From: an uncultured Planctomycetales bacterium | GTDB lineage: Bacteria; Planctomycetota; Planctomycetia; Isosphaerales; Isosphaeraceae | Length of the DNA: 24,810 bases | Assembly (NCBI GenBank): GCA_937907525.1 | Contig: CALCIB010000347.1 | Coordinates: forward strand, 1 to 24,810 | Direction: 5' to 3' | In this document: in pieces, positions 1-8,866 of the stretch | Layout of the letters: each line of letters starts with the position of its first letter | Numbering within the stretch: the first letter of the stretch is position 1 | Made by a program: the position numbers and the translations under genes | Notes under the pieces: model-generated | What the model was told of the DNA's origin: nothing | The model's database searches: none | What the model saw: the letters and a program-made list of their open reading frames with translations, nothing else

Positions 1-216
1 AGGGGAGAAGGCCGTTTGGCGACGGCTTGCGAAAAAGTGTCGGGTCGTCAGCCCGTCGGGAGAGGGTGGCCCGAAGGGCCGGGTGAGGGTCGTCGCGCTT
101 CGAGACACGTCACGGGTTTACGTCGTGTCGCCCCGACGCTCCTTCCGAAGCGCCGCGCCCCTCACCCGCCGCCGCGCGGCTCCCTCTCCCGGCTGGAGAG
201 GGGACGAATTCGCCTC
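1..216. repeat. Structured dispersed repeat, copy A, with a 51-base left module shared with the opposite window end
   Basis: Positions 5-55 are a module that reappears, perfectly inverted, at 24760-24810. It is followed by an element closely matching 20854-21000. That element has two 32-base arms, 58-89 and 159-190, in inverted orientation and separated by 69 bases. Each arm starts or ends with GGGAGAGGG or its complement and has a small hairpin at its centre: GGCCC-GAA-GGGCC in the first arm and GCCGC-CGC-GCGGC in the second. The right end reads CCCTCTCCC-GGCT-GGAGAGGGG. It resembles REP/BIME-type intergenic palindromes. Open frames running through it carry no gene-like features. It lies directly before the RND pump gene and could affect transcript ends or mRNA stability; that role is inference. 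Confidence 0.85.
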
Positions 217-260
217 CCCGCGCGAGACTTTCCCGCCCCCCGCCGCTCCAGGGAACCCCC

Positions 261-3200
261 ATGTTCGACCGTCTCATCGATTGGGCCTTGCGCAACCGCC
301 CGTTGGTCGTCCTCATGCTCGTCGGCCTGGTGGCCTGGGGGGCGAGGTCGCTGGTCAAGCTGCCGATCGACGCCACCCCGGACATCACCAACGTCCAGGT
401 GATGGCCCTGACCAGTTCGCCGGGGCTGGGGCCCGAGGAGATGGAGCAGTTCATCACGATCCCCGTCGAGAACGCGATGAACGGGATCCCGCGGATTCAG
501 GAGGTGCGGTCGTTCTCGCAGTTCGGGCTGTCGAGCGTCACCGTGGTGTTCGACGAGGGGACCGACATCTACTGGGCGCGGCAGCAGGTCGGCGAGCGGC
601 TGGCGAACGTGCGGAGCACGATCCCGCCGGAGTTCGGCCAGCCCGAGATGGGCCCGATCAGCACCGGGCTGGGGGAGGTCTTCCAGTTCGAGGTCAAGAA
701 CACCCCCGACGCGCCCCGGAAGCGGTCGCTGATGGAGCTGCGGACGATCCTCGACTGGGAGGTCGCCCGGCCGCTGAAGAGCGTGCCGGGGGTCGTGGAG
801 GTCAACGCCTTCGGCGGCGAGCTGAAGACCTACGAGGTGCGGTTGGACCCCGAGCGGCTGTTGGCCCGCAACGTCTCGGTGGACAAGGTGTTCCAGGCGA
901 TCCGGATGAACAACAGCAGCTCCGGCGGCGGTTATTTGGAGCGGCTGGGCGAGCAGCGGGTGATTCGGGCCGTCGGGTTGGTGACGACGCTCAAGGATCT
1001 TGAGGACGTGATCCTGGAGACCACGCCGGCGGGGACGCCGGTGTACGTCAAGGACGTGGCCGAGGTCCGGTTCGCCCCCATGATCCGCAACGGGGCGGTC
1101 ACCCGCGACGGCCAGGGGGAGGTGGTCACGGCGACGGCCATGATGCTCGCCGGCGAGAATTCGCGGGTCGTGGTCGACCGGATCAAGGCCAAGCTCGAGG
1201 AGATCCGCCCGCGACTCCCCGAGGGGGTGACGGTCGCCCCGTTTTACGACCGCGCCGTGTTGATCTCCAGGACCATCACCACCGTCGCCTCCAACCTGGC
1301 CGAGGGGGGGATCCTCGTCGTGGCCGTGCTGCTGGCGATGCTCGGCAACCTCAAGGCCGGACTGGTGGTGGCGCTGGCGATCCCGCTGTCGATGCTCTTC
1401 GCCGTCAACATGATGGTCTATTACGGCATCGCCGGCAGCCTGATGAGCCTGGGCGCGATCGACTTCGGCCTGATCGTGGACAGCTCGGTCATCATGATGG
1501 AGAACTGCGTCCGCCACCTGGCGCACGCCGACAAGCGGCGCAAGGCGGTCGACGTGGTGCGCGAGGCCGCCTTCGAGGTCCGCAAGCCGGTGGTCTTCGG
1601 CGTGGCGATCATCACCATCGTCCACCTCCCCCTGTTGGCGCTTGAGGGGGTGGAGGGGAAGATGTTCCGGCCGATGGCGTTGACGGTCGTCTTCGCGCTG
1701 GTGGGCTCGTTGATCCTGTCGCTGACGGCGACGCCGGTGTTGGCGTCGTTGATCCTCAAGCCGGGGACGTCGGAGGTGGAGACGCCGCCGGTGCGGCTCG
1801 CCAAGCGGATCTACCGGCCGCTGTTGGGTTTCGCCCTGAACCGTCCGATCGTCGTGTCGCTGGTCTCGCTGTTGGCGTTCGCGGCGACGATCCCGGTGGC
1901 GCTGAGCCTCGGCGGCGAGTTCATCCCCAGGCTCGACGAGGGGGACGTCCAGATCGTCGTGACCCAGCCGCCGTCGGCCTCCTTGAGCGAGAGCCTGGAG
2001 AACTCGACCCGGCTCCAAAAGGCGCTCAAGGCGGCGTTGCCGGATCAGATCGAGTCGGTGGTCTGCCGGATCGGCCGGCCCGAGATCGGCATCGACCCCG
2101 CCGGGATGAACCAGACCGACGTCTTCGTCTTCTTGAAGAAGCCGAAGGACTCCCTGGTCGACCTGGCGCTCAAGCCGCTGCATCCGGTGCTGGCGTTGTT
2201 CCACCACGAGGAGGGGCCGTCGAAGGACGAGATGATCCGGACGATGGAGGAGGTCTGCCGCCTGGAGTTGCCCGGCGCGTCGTTGAACTTCGGCCAGCCG
2301 ATCGAGATCCGCTTCAACGAGATGCTCGCCGGCGTGCGGGCCGACCTGGGCATCGGCGTCTTCGGCGACGACCTGAACGTGCTTCAGGAGAAGGTCGACG
2401 AGATCGCCGCGGCCATCGAGAAGATCCCCGGCGCCGCCGACGTGCGCGCCCAGGTCCTCGGCGGCCTGCCGGTCCTGCGGGTCCGGATCAACCGCGACGA
2501 CATCGCCCGCCACGGGATCAACGCCTCGGCCATCCTCGACGTGGTCTCGGCGCTCGGGGGCAAGGTGATCGGCCAGGTGATCGAGAACCAGCGGACCTTC
2601 GCCCTTCAGGTCCGGTTCGAGCCGTCGGCGCGCGACGATATCGAGTCGATCAAGCGCTTGAAGATCGCCGACCCCATGGGCCGGATGATCGCGCTCTCGG
2701 AACTGGCCGAATTCCACGTCGAGGACGGGGCGTTCGAGATCTGGCGGAAGGACCGGCGGCGGCGGGCGATGGTCCAGGCCAACGTCCGCGGCCGCGACCT
2801 CGCCACGCTCGTCGCCGAGGCCCAAAAGGCCGTCGCCGAACGGGTGGACCTCCCCCGCGGCTACTACCTGGAGTGGGGCGGCACCTTCAAGAACATGCAA
2901 TCGGCCACCGAGCGGCTCACGATCGTCGTGCCGGTGGCCCTGGCGCTGATCTTTTTGCTGCTCTACGCCACGTTCCACTCGGTGAAGCTGGGGACGTTGA
3001 TCTTCCTGTCGGTCCCCCTGGGCGCGATGGGGGGGATTCTCGCCTTGTGGCTGCGCGACATGAACCTGAGCATCTCCGCGGGGGTCGGCTTCATCGCGCT
3101 TTCCGGGGTGACGGTGCTCGACGGCCTGGTGATCGTCGCGGCGATCCGCGGCCAGGTCGAGGCCGGCGACCCGATGCGCCAGGCGGTCGCCGAGGCGTCG

Positions 3201-3437
3201 ATGAGCCGGCTGCGGCCGGTCTTGATGACGGCCCTGGTCGCCAGCCTGGGGTTCATCCCGATGGCCTTCTCCACCGGCTCCGGCGCCGACGTCCAGCGCC
3301 CGCTGGCGACCGTCGTCATCGGCGGCTTGATCACCAGCACGGCGTTGAAACTCCTGTTGATCCCGGCCACCTACGCCTGGTTCGATCCCGGCACGCCGCG
3401 GCTCGACGAGGCGTCCGAGGACGCGCCGGAGGATTGA
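261..3437 (+). CDS. CzcA/CusA-family heavy-metal efflux RND transporter
   Basis: This 1058-residue protein has the length and layout of the inner-membrane pump of tripartite heavy-metal exporters, which use the proton gradient to move metal cations out through an adaptor and an outer-membrane channel. The N-terminus has the typical first membrane helix followed by LPIDATPDITN. Two blocks of membrane helices (about 335-545 and 880-1040) alternate with two large periplasmic loops. The fourth helix carries D401-F-G, D407 and E414, matching the proton-relay residues D402, D408 and E415 described for CzcA. The usual D-G-A after the second Asp is D-S-S here. AGGGA at 250-254 is 6 bases before the ATG. 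No membrane-fusion or outer-membrane partner gene is in the window; it could lie upstream of the edge. Metal specificity (Co/Zn/Cd versus Cu/Ag) cannot be assigned. A hairpin follows the stop. Confidence 0.93.
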   Translation: MFDRLIDWALRNRPLVVLMLVGLVAWGARSLVKLPIDATPDITNVQVMALTSSPGLGPEEMEQFITIPVENAMNGIPRIQEVRSFSQFGLSSVTVVFDEGTDIYWARQQVGERLANVRSTIPPEFGQPEMGPISTGLGEVFQFEVKNTPDAPRKRSLMELRTILDWEVARPLKSVPGVVEVNAFGGELKTYEVRLDPERLLARNVSVDKVFQAIRMNNSSSGGGYLERLGEQRVIRAVGLVTTLKDLEDVILETTPAGTPVYVKDVAEVRFAPMIRNGAVTRDGQGEVVTATAMMLAGENSRVVVDRIKAKLEEIRPRLPEGVTVAPFYDRAVLISRTITTVASNLAEGGILVVAVLLAMLGNLKAGLVVALAIPLSMLFAVNMMVYYGIAGSLMSLGAIDFGLIVDSSVIMMENCVRHLAHADKRRKAVDVVREAAFEVRKPVVFGVAIITIVHLPLLALEGVEGKMFRPMALTVVFALVGSLILSLTATPVLASLILKPGTSEVETPPVRLAKRIYRPLLGFALNRPIVVSLVSLLAFAATIPVALSLGGEFIPRLDEGDVQIVVTQPPSASLSESLENSTRLQKALKAALPDQIESVVCRIGRPEIGIDPAGMNQTDVFVFLKKPKDSLVDLALKPLHPVLALFHHEEGPSKDEMIRTMEEVCRLELPGASLNFGQPIEIRFNEMLAGVRADLGIGVFGDDLNVLQEKVDEIAAAIEKIPGAADVRAQVLGGLPVLRVRINRDDIARHGINASAILDVVSALGGKVIGQVIENQRTFALQVRFEPSARDDIESIKRLKIADPMGRMIALSELAEFHVEDGAFEIWRKDRRRRAMVQANVRGRDLATLVAEAQKAVAERVDLPRGYYLEWGGTFKNMQSATERLTIVVPVALALIFLLLYATFHSVKLGTLIFLSVPLGAMGGILALWLRDMNLSISAGVGFIALSGVTVLDGLVIVAAIRGQVEAGDPMRQAVAEASMSRLRPVLMTALVASLGFIPMAFSTGSGADVQRPLATVVIGGLITSTALKLLLIPATYAWFDPGTPRLDEASEDAPED

Positions 3438-3442
3438 CGCCC

Positions 3443-3466
3443 GGCGACGACGGGGCGATCGTCGCC
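3443..3466 (+). terminator. Hairpin after the RND pump gene, possible terminator
   Basis: Six bases after the pump stop codon a perfect 8-bp inverted repeat (GGCGACGA / TCGTCGCC) encloses an 8-base loop and is followed by TTCCCCC. The stem is strong but the U-tract is poor, so Rho-independent termination is only possible. Confidence 0.4.
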
Positions 3467-3548
3467 TTCCCCCTCAAGGCGGGAAGGCCGTTCGGCGCGG
3501 GCTCGCGCGGAGTGGAAGCGTTCGGTTCGGGCCGTCCGCGGCGCTTGC

Positions 3549-3578
3549 TTGTCGCGGCGCGGGCGAGTCGGTTAAACT
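3549..3578 (+). promoter_or_regulatory. Possible sigma-70-type promoter for the WD40 kinase gene
   Basis: TTGTCG (3549-3554) and TAAACT (3573-3578) are 18 bases apart in an otherwise GC-rich intergenic stretch, about 57 bases before the kinase ATG. Match to consensus is moderate. It would make the kinase and CRTAC1 genes a unit separate from the pump. Confidence 0.3.
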
Positions 3579-3635
3579 GTCGCTCATGCTCCGCGAGCGA
3601 GCCGCTCCCTCCGACCTCGGGACCGTCGAGCCGCC

Positions 3636-6600
3636 ATGTCCACAGCCGAGACGCGGAACCAGTCCGTCCACAGGCGCCGCGAGGCCTGTCGGCGGCTGAG
3701 GGAATGGATGGGGGTCGACGCGGCGATCCGGGTCGAGGACCTGCTCGTCGAGGAGCCCGACCTGGCCGGGGACGACGACGCCCTGCTGGCCCTGATCCTC
3801 GCCGAGACCGGCGTCCGCCGCGGCCGCGGCGACGACGCGACCGCCTCGGAATGGGCCCGGCGGGTCCGCGCGATCGTCCCCGACGACCGCCGCCGCGAGG
3901 CGATCGAGGGTTTGCTGTCGACCGAGATGAAGACCCTGTCGGAGTCGACCGCGAGGGCGGGGCCGGAGCCGCCGCCGCGGGCGGCCGGCCGGGTCGGCCG
4001 GTATCACGTCCTGGAGGAGGTCGGCCGCGGCGGCATGGGGGTCGTCTACAAGGCCCGTCAGATCAACCCCGGCCGGTTGGTCGCGATCAAGATGATCCTC
4101 GCCGGCGAGCACGCCGACGCCCGCGAGCGCGCCCGCCTGCGCACCGAGGCCGAGGCCGCCGCCAAGCTGACGCACCAGAACATCGTCCAGATCCTCGACG
4201 CCGACAGCCACGACGGCCTCCCCTTCCTGGTGATGGAGTACGTCGACGGCGGCTCGCTCGCCCGGATGCTGCGGTCCACGCCCCAGCCGTTCCGCTGGTC
4301 GGCCGGCCTGATCGAGACCCTGGCGCGGGCCATCCACGTCGCCCACAAGGCCGGGATCGTCCACCGCGACTTGAATCCGACCAACGTCTTGATGACCCGG
4401 GGCGGCGTCCCCAAGATCGGCGATTTCGGCCTGGCCAAGTTCGTCCTCTCCGACGAGGGGGGCTCGCTCTCCGGCAAGCTGCTGGGGACCCCCTCGTACA
4501 TGGCCCCGGAACAACTGGCCGACGGCGGCCGGGACGTCGACGCCCGAACCGACGTCTACGCCCTGGGGGCGGTCCTCTACGAGATGCTCACGGGCACGCC
4601 GCCGTTCCGGGGGTTGACCCCCATGGAGACCCTCTGCCAGGTCGCCGAGGGGGAGGTCGTCCTCCCCTCCAAACTCCGGCACGGGCTCCCGGAGGACCTG
4701 GAGACCATCTGTCTGAAGTGCCTGGAGCGCAACCCGTCGGCCCGCTACGCGAGCGCCCGCGCGCTGGCCGACGACCTCCGCCGCTTCCAGGACCGCGAGC
4801 CGATCCTGGCGCGCCGCGCGCCGCGGCTGCGCCGCGCCTTGCAGTGGGCCGGCCGCGAGCCCCTGGCCGCGACGTTTTTGGGCCTGAGCCTCTTGCTGCT
4901 GGCGACGCTCCTGACGGTCGCCGGCTATTACGGCGTCCACCTTCGCAACCTGGTCGCGGAGACGGAGCAGCTCAACGCCCAACTCCGGACCCAGACCTAC
5001 ATCAACCGGACCTACAAGGGGGTCGCCGGCTCGGAGTTCGAGCTGGCCCTGCGGACCCGCCAGGACTTCCAGCTCGGCCGGATCCACGATCACGCCAAGC
5101 GCGGCGACGAGGAGCTCGCCCTGGAGTCGTTCGAGCTGCTGAGACGCTCGGAGCCGCGGGAGGAGGGCTTCGCCTGGCGTTACGTCGATCGGATGATCCA
5201 CCGCCGGGCGCGGCTGCTCAGCGACGGCCGGGCGCACCGGGCGCCGATTCGGGCGGTCGCGGTCAGCCGCGACGGCCGGACCCTGATCTCCGGCGACGTC
5301 GAGGGGAAGCTCTTCGAGTGGGACGTCGACTCCGGCGGTTTCGTCCCCCTGGTCGACCACCGCGACCGTCCCGTCCGCGGCGTGGCCGTCGCCAGCGGGC
5401 CCGACGGCCGGCCGACCGCCGTCGCCTCGGTCCACGTCGACGAGGAGGCCGCCGCGATCCGGATCTGGAGCGGCGGGGACTGGGGCGAGCCGGCGTACCT
5501 CCCCCTGCCGATCCGCGAGGCCGCCGAGGTCGGCTTCGCCGCGGACGGCTCGCTCCTGATCGCGCGCTGCCGGCTCGCGGCCGATCCGCGATGGCGGGCC
5601 CTCGTCCTCGAAGCGGTCGACGACGGCTGGGTCGCGAAGGACGAGGCGATCCCGGACGCCGCCGTCGTCGCCTTCTCCCCCGCCGGCGACGCCGCGGCGA
5701 TCGGCGTCGGCGCGGGCTTCGTGGTCGTCCGCGGCCCCGGCGGATCGGAGACGACCCTTCGACCCCCCGATCCCGCCCGACCGACCGCCCTGGCCTTCTC
5801 CAGCGACGGTCGCCGGCTGGCGACCGGCTGGGACGACGACCGGATCGTCGTCTGGGAGCTTCGATCCGAAACCCCCGAGGCCGTTCTGACCGCCGCCGGC
5901 CCGCCCTCCTTCCTGGCGTTCGGCCCCGAGGGACGGAGCGTCGTCGCCGTCGAGGGGGACCGCGCCGCGACCCTCCGCGAACTGCGGCCGGGAGGGGGCG
6001 TCTGGACCCTCTCGACCCCGGACGAAACTCCCGACAGGCTGACCGCCGCGCCCGACGGCGGCACCCTGGTGGCGGGCTTCGAGAAGTGGCCGACGCTGGC
6101 CTGGGACCTGTCGCGGCCCTCGGCCGAGCCCCGGCCGCTGGGGAGCCTGCGCGCGCCCGGTTGCCTGGAGTTCTCCCCCGCCGGCGACGCCCTGTTCCTG
6201 AACTTCGACCAGGACGGAATCTTCGTCCGCCCCGTGACCGCCGAACCCGCGCCGCGGGTCTACCTGGCGGGCCACTCGGCGGAGGCGTGGAGCCTTGCCT
6301 TCTCCCCCGACGGAAGCATGCTGGCGTCCGGCGGGGACGATCACCAGATCAAGCTGTGGGACGTCGCCACCGGCGTCGAGCTGGCCGCCGTCGAGGCGCA
6401 CTCGCAGACGGTCACGGGCCTGGCGTTCGCCCCCGCCGGGGACTTGCTGGCCAGCGTCGGGCTGGACGGCGCGTGGAAGATCTGGCGGATCGACCGCGGC
6501 GAGGGGGGCCGCGGCGCGGGCCTGGACTCGCCGCGCGTCCTCCGCGGCGAGGGGGGCGCGCCGTTGCGCTGCGTCGCCTTCTCCGCCGACGGCCGCTGGA

Positions 6601-7187
6601 TCGCCGCGGCCGGGGAAACGCCCGACGTCCTCCTGAACCGCGCCCCCGCCTTCGACTCTCCGACGGCGGTCGCGAACGCCCACTCGGGGATGATCGTCGC
6701 CCTGGCGTTCTCGAAGGGCCCGGAAAACCTCCTGGCCTCCGCCTCGATCGATCGCTTGTTCCGGATCTGGGACCCCGAGACCCGGACCCCGGTGGGGGTG
6801 GCGCTGCGCGAGGCGGGCCCGCTGATGGCGTTGGCGTTCTCGCCTCCGGACGAGGGGGGCGGGACGCTCCTGGCCGTCGGCGGCGGCCAACGCCTGGCGA
6901 CCATCCTGGACGTCCGCGACTTCGCGCTGGGGGAGCCCGTCCGCGAGCACCCGGCCGTGATCCGGGCCCTGGCGTTCTCCCACGCGGGCGACGCGCTGGC
7001 CACCGGCTGCGACGACGGCCGGGTCCGAATCTGCGACGTGGCGGCCCGCCAGGTCGTCCTCGCCCTGGAGGGCCACCGCGGGCGGATCAACGCCGTCGCC
7101 TTCTCCCCCGACGACTCCACCCTCGCCTCGTGCAGCCACTCCGGCCAGGTCGTCCTCTGGAAGGCCGGCCCGCCGACGTCGCCGTGA
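3636..7187 (+). CDS. Transmembrane Ser/Thr protein kinase with C-terminal WD40 repeats
   Basis: This 1183-residue protein combines a cytoplasmic Hanks-type kinase domain (about 123-400), one membrane helix (about 410-432) and a WD40 propeller region (about 530-1180). Kinase motifs: glycine loop GRGGMGVVY at 130-138, VAIK with K152, H-R-D at 243-245, DFG at 263-265 and APE at 290-292. The catalytic loop reads HRDLNPTN, so the lysine normally found two residues after the catalytic Asp is Asn247. D245, N250 and DFG are kept, so activity is plausible but not certain. The WD repeats are recognisable by endings such as IKLWDVATG, FRIWDPETR and VVLWKAG. Topology suggests that the propeller faces outside the inner membrane and senses a ligand or partner; this is inference. 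The ribosome-binding site is weak. The stop codon overlaps the start of the CRTAC1 gene, suggesting translational coupling. Confidence 0.93.
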   Translation: MSTAETRNQSVHRRREACRRLREWMGVDAAIRVEDLLVEEPDLAGDDDALLALILAETGVRRGRGDDATASEWARRVRAIVPDDRRREAIEGLLSTEMKTLSESTARAGPEPPPRAAGRVGRYHVLEEVGRGGMGVVYKARQINPGRLVAIKMILAGEHADARERARLRTEAEAAAKLTHQNIVQILDADSHDGLPFLVMEYVDGGSLARMLRSTPQPFRWSAGLIETLARAIHVAHKAGIVHRDLNPTNVLMTRGGVPKIGDFGLAKFVLSDEGGSLSGKLLGTPSYMAPEQLADGGRDVDARTDVYALGAVLYEMLTGTPPFRGLTPMETLCQVAEGEVVLPSKLRHGLPEDLETICLKCLERNPSARYASARALADDLRRFQDREPILARRAPRLRRALQWAGREPLAATFLGLSLLLLATLLTVAGYYGVHLRNLVAETEQLNAQLRTQTYINRTYKGVAGSEFELALRTRQDFQLGRIHDHAKRGDEELALESFELLRRSEPREEGFAWRYVDRMIHRRARLLSDGRAHRAPIRAVAVSRDGRTLISGDVEGKLFEWDVDSGGFVPLVDHRDRPVRGVAVASGPDGRPTAVASVHVDEEAAAIRIWSGGDWGEPAYLPLPIREAAEVGFAADGSLLIARCRLAADPRWRALVLEAVDDGWVAKDEAIPDAAVVAFSPAGDAAAIGVGAGFVVVRGPGGSETTLRPPDPARPTALAFSSDGRRLATGWDDDRIVVWELRSETPEAVLTAAGPPSFLAFGPEGRSVVAVEGDRAATLRELRPGGGVWTLSTPDETPDRLTAAPDGGTLVAGFEKWPTLAWDLSRPSAEPRPLGSLRAPGCLEFSPAGDALFLNFDQDGIFVRPVTAEPAPRVYLAGHSAEAWSLAFSPDGSMLASGGDDHQIKLWDVATGVELAAVEAHSQTVTGLAFAPAGDLLASVGLDGAWKIWRIDRGEGGRGAGLDSPRVLRGEGGAPLRCVAFSADGRWIAAAGETPDVLLNRAPAFDSPTAVANAHSGMIVALAFSKGPENLLASASIDRLFRIWDPETRTPVGVALREAGPLMALAFSPPDEGGGTLLAVGGGQRLATILDVRDFALGEPVREHPAVIRALAFSHAGDALATGCDDGRVRICDVAARQVVLALEGHRGRINAVAFSPDDSTLASCSHSGQVVLWKAGPPTSP

Positions 7188-8866
7188 CCCTCCGCGCGGC
7201 GGCGGCCGTCGCGACGCTCGCCCTGGCCCTGGGCCCCGTCCGCGGCGGCGCGCGGGAGATCCGCTTCGAGGACGTCGCCGAGCGCGCGGGCGTCCGTTTC
7301 CGCTTTCATTCCGGCTCCCGCGGCCGCCACGACCTGCCGGAGGTCATGGGCGGCGGCCTGGCCCTCTTCGACGCCGACGGCGACGGCCGGCCGGACCTCT
7401 TCGTCTGCCAGGGAGGACCGATCGCCGCCGACGCCCCCGGCGGCGACCCCCCCTGCCGGCTGTATCGCAACCTCGGCGGCCTTCGCTTCGAGGACCGAAC
7501 CGCGACCGCCGGCGCCCCCGGCCCGAGCTTCGCCATGGGCGCCGCCGCCGGCGACTACGACGGCGACGGCCGCGTCGACCTGTTCGTGACCGGCTGGCGC
7601 GGCCAACGCCTCTACCGCAACCTCGGCGACTTCCGCTTTCAGGACGTCACCGCCGCCGCCGGGCTGACCGCCGCGGCCTGGACCACCGCCGCCGCCTGGG
7701 CCGACCTCGACGGCGACGGCGATCTGGACCTTTACGTCGCCGGCTACCTCGTCTACGACCCCGACTCCGCCCCCTTCCACGCCGCTCCCGACGGCCGCCG
7801 CGACTTCGGCGCGCCGGAGGACTTCCAGGCCGAGCCCGACCGCCTCTACCGCAACGACGACGGCGTCTTCACCGACGTCGCCGCCGAGGCGTGGCCGGCC
7901 GCGCGGCCGCGCCGCGGGCTCGGCGTCCTGATCGCCGATTTCGACGGCGACGCCCGCCCCGACGTCTTCGTCGCCAACGACGGCGACCCGTGCCGGCTGC
8001 TGCTCAACCGCGGCGGCCTTCGCTTCGAGGACGTCGCCGAGGCCGCCGGCGCGGCCCGCGACGGCCGCGGCCGGCCCCTCTCCGGCATGGGCGTCGCCGC
8101 CGCCGACCTCGACGGCGACGGCCGGCCCGACCTGGCCGTCGCCAACTTCCTCGGCCGCGGCACCGTCGGCTTCCGCGCCCTGGACGCCCGCGGGAACTTC
8201 CAGGACGACTCGACCCGCCTTGGCCTGCTCGCCGCCACCCGCGACGTCCTGGGCTTCGGCCTGGCCGCCGCCGACTTCGACGCCGACGGCCGAACCGACC
8301 TCTTGCAAACCAACGGCCACGTCCTGGATCGCGCCCGCCTGGGCGTCCCCTTCGCCATGAAGCCGCTCTTGCTGCGGGGAAGCGACCAGGGACTGGTCGA
8401 CGCCTCGGCCGCCGCCGGCGACTGGTTCGCCCAACCCGCCCTGGGCCGCGGCCTGGCCGTCGCCGACCTGGACGGCGACGGCCGGATCGACGCCGCGGCC
8501 GCCGCGCTGGACGCCCCCCTGGCGCTTCTGCGCAACCGCTCGCCGGCGCCTCCGGCCGTGCATGTCGACCTGGTCGACGGCCGCGGCCTCCCCGCGATCG
8601 GAGCCCGGGTCCGGGCGGTCGTCGCCGGCCGGTCGTCCTGGCGTCACCTTTCCACCGGCGACGGCTACCTCTCGTCGTCCCCGCCCCGGCTGTCGTTCGC
8701 CCTTCACGGCGCCACGACGCTGGATACGCTCGAAGTCCACTGGCCCTGGGGGGGCGTCGAGACCTGGCGCGACCTCCCCCCCGGCCCGCCGATCCGGCTC
8801 GTCAAGGGCCGCGGCGAGCCGCTCACCCCTCGCGCCTCGTCGCGAACCTCGAACCCGCCCCGGTGA
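7184..8866 (+). CDS. Secreted CRTAC1-family protein: FG-GAP/VCBS repeats with ASPIC/UnbV C-terminal domain
   Basis: I place the start at the GTG (7184), which overlaps the kinase stop as GTGA and gives a 560-residue protein with a signal-peptide-like N-terminus (about 1-25, Ala/Leu-rich). Seven calcium-binding-type repeats of the form D-x-D-G-D-x-x-x-D-L-x-V lie at about residues 64, 124, 173, 251, 308, 364 and 428, as in integrin-like FG-GAP propellers. The C-terminal part (about 460-550), with IGARVRAVVAG and TLEVHWPWGG, matches the ASPIC/UnbV domain. Such proteins are exported and presumed to bind other proteins or carbohydrates; a precise role is not known. The open frame extends far upstream through the kinase, but that part is Arg/Pro-rich out-of-frame translation. 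The coupling suggests coordinated amounts of this protein and the kinase. The last 44 bases overlap the convergent HTH gene. Confidence 0.9.
   Translation: MTLRAAAAVATLALALGPVRGGAREIRFEDVAERAGVRFRFHSGSRGRHDLPEVMGGGLALFDADGDGRPDLFVCQGGPIAADAPGGDPPCRLYRNLGGLRFEDRTATAGAPGPSFAMGAAAGDYDGDGRVDLFVTGWRGQRLYRNLGDFRFQDVTAAAGLTAAAWTTAAAWADLDGDGDLDLYVAGYLVYDPDSAPFHAAPDGRRDFGAPEDFQAEPDRLYRNDDGVFTDVAAEAWPAARPRRGLGVLIADFDGDARPDVFVANDGDPCRLLLNRGGLRFEDVAEAAGAARDGRGRPLSGMGVAAADLDGDGRPDLAVANFLGRGTVGFRALDARGNFQDDSTRLGLLAATRDVLGFGLAAADFDADGRTDLLQTNGHVLDRARLGVPFAMKPLLLRGSDQGLVDASAAAGDWFAQPALGRGLAVADLDGDGRIDAAAAALDAPLALLRNRSPAPPAVHVDLVDGRGLPAIGARVRAVVAGRSSWRHLSTGDGYLSSSPPRLSFALHGATTLDTLEVHWPWGGVETWRDLPPGPPIRLVKGRGEPLTPRASSRTSNPPR

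Noticed and set aside
58..204. Repeat copy A as a CRISPR or a simple terminator
   Set aside because: Only two inverted arms are present with no array, and the hairpins lack a T-tract; a dispersed structured repeat fits better.
16..402. Open frames at both window ends starting with the same MATACEKVSGRQP peptide
   Set aside because: The shared peptide comes from the 51-base inverted repeat, not from related genes; the downstream parts are out-of-frame readings of the pump and DUF1080 genes.
2873..7183. A frame open for nearly 6 kb that ends with the CRTAC1 gene
   Set aside because: The part before 7184 overlaps the pump and kinase genes and translates to Arg/Pro/Gly-rich sequence without domains; it is open because stop codons are rare at this GC content.
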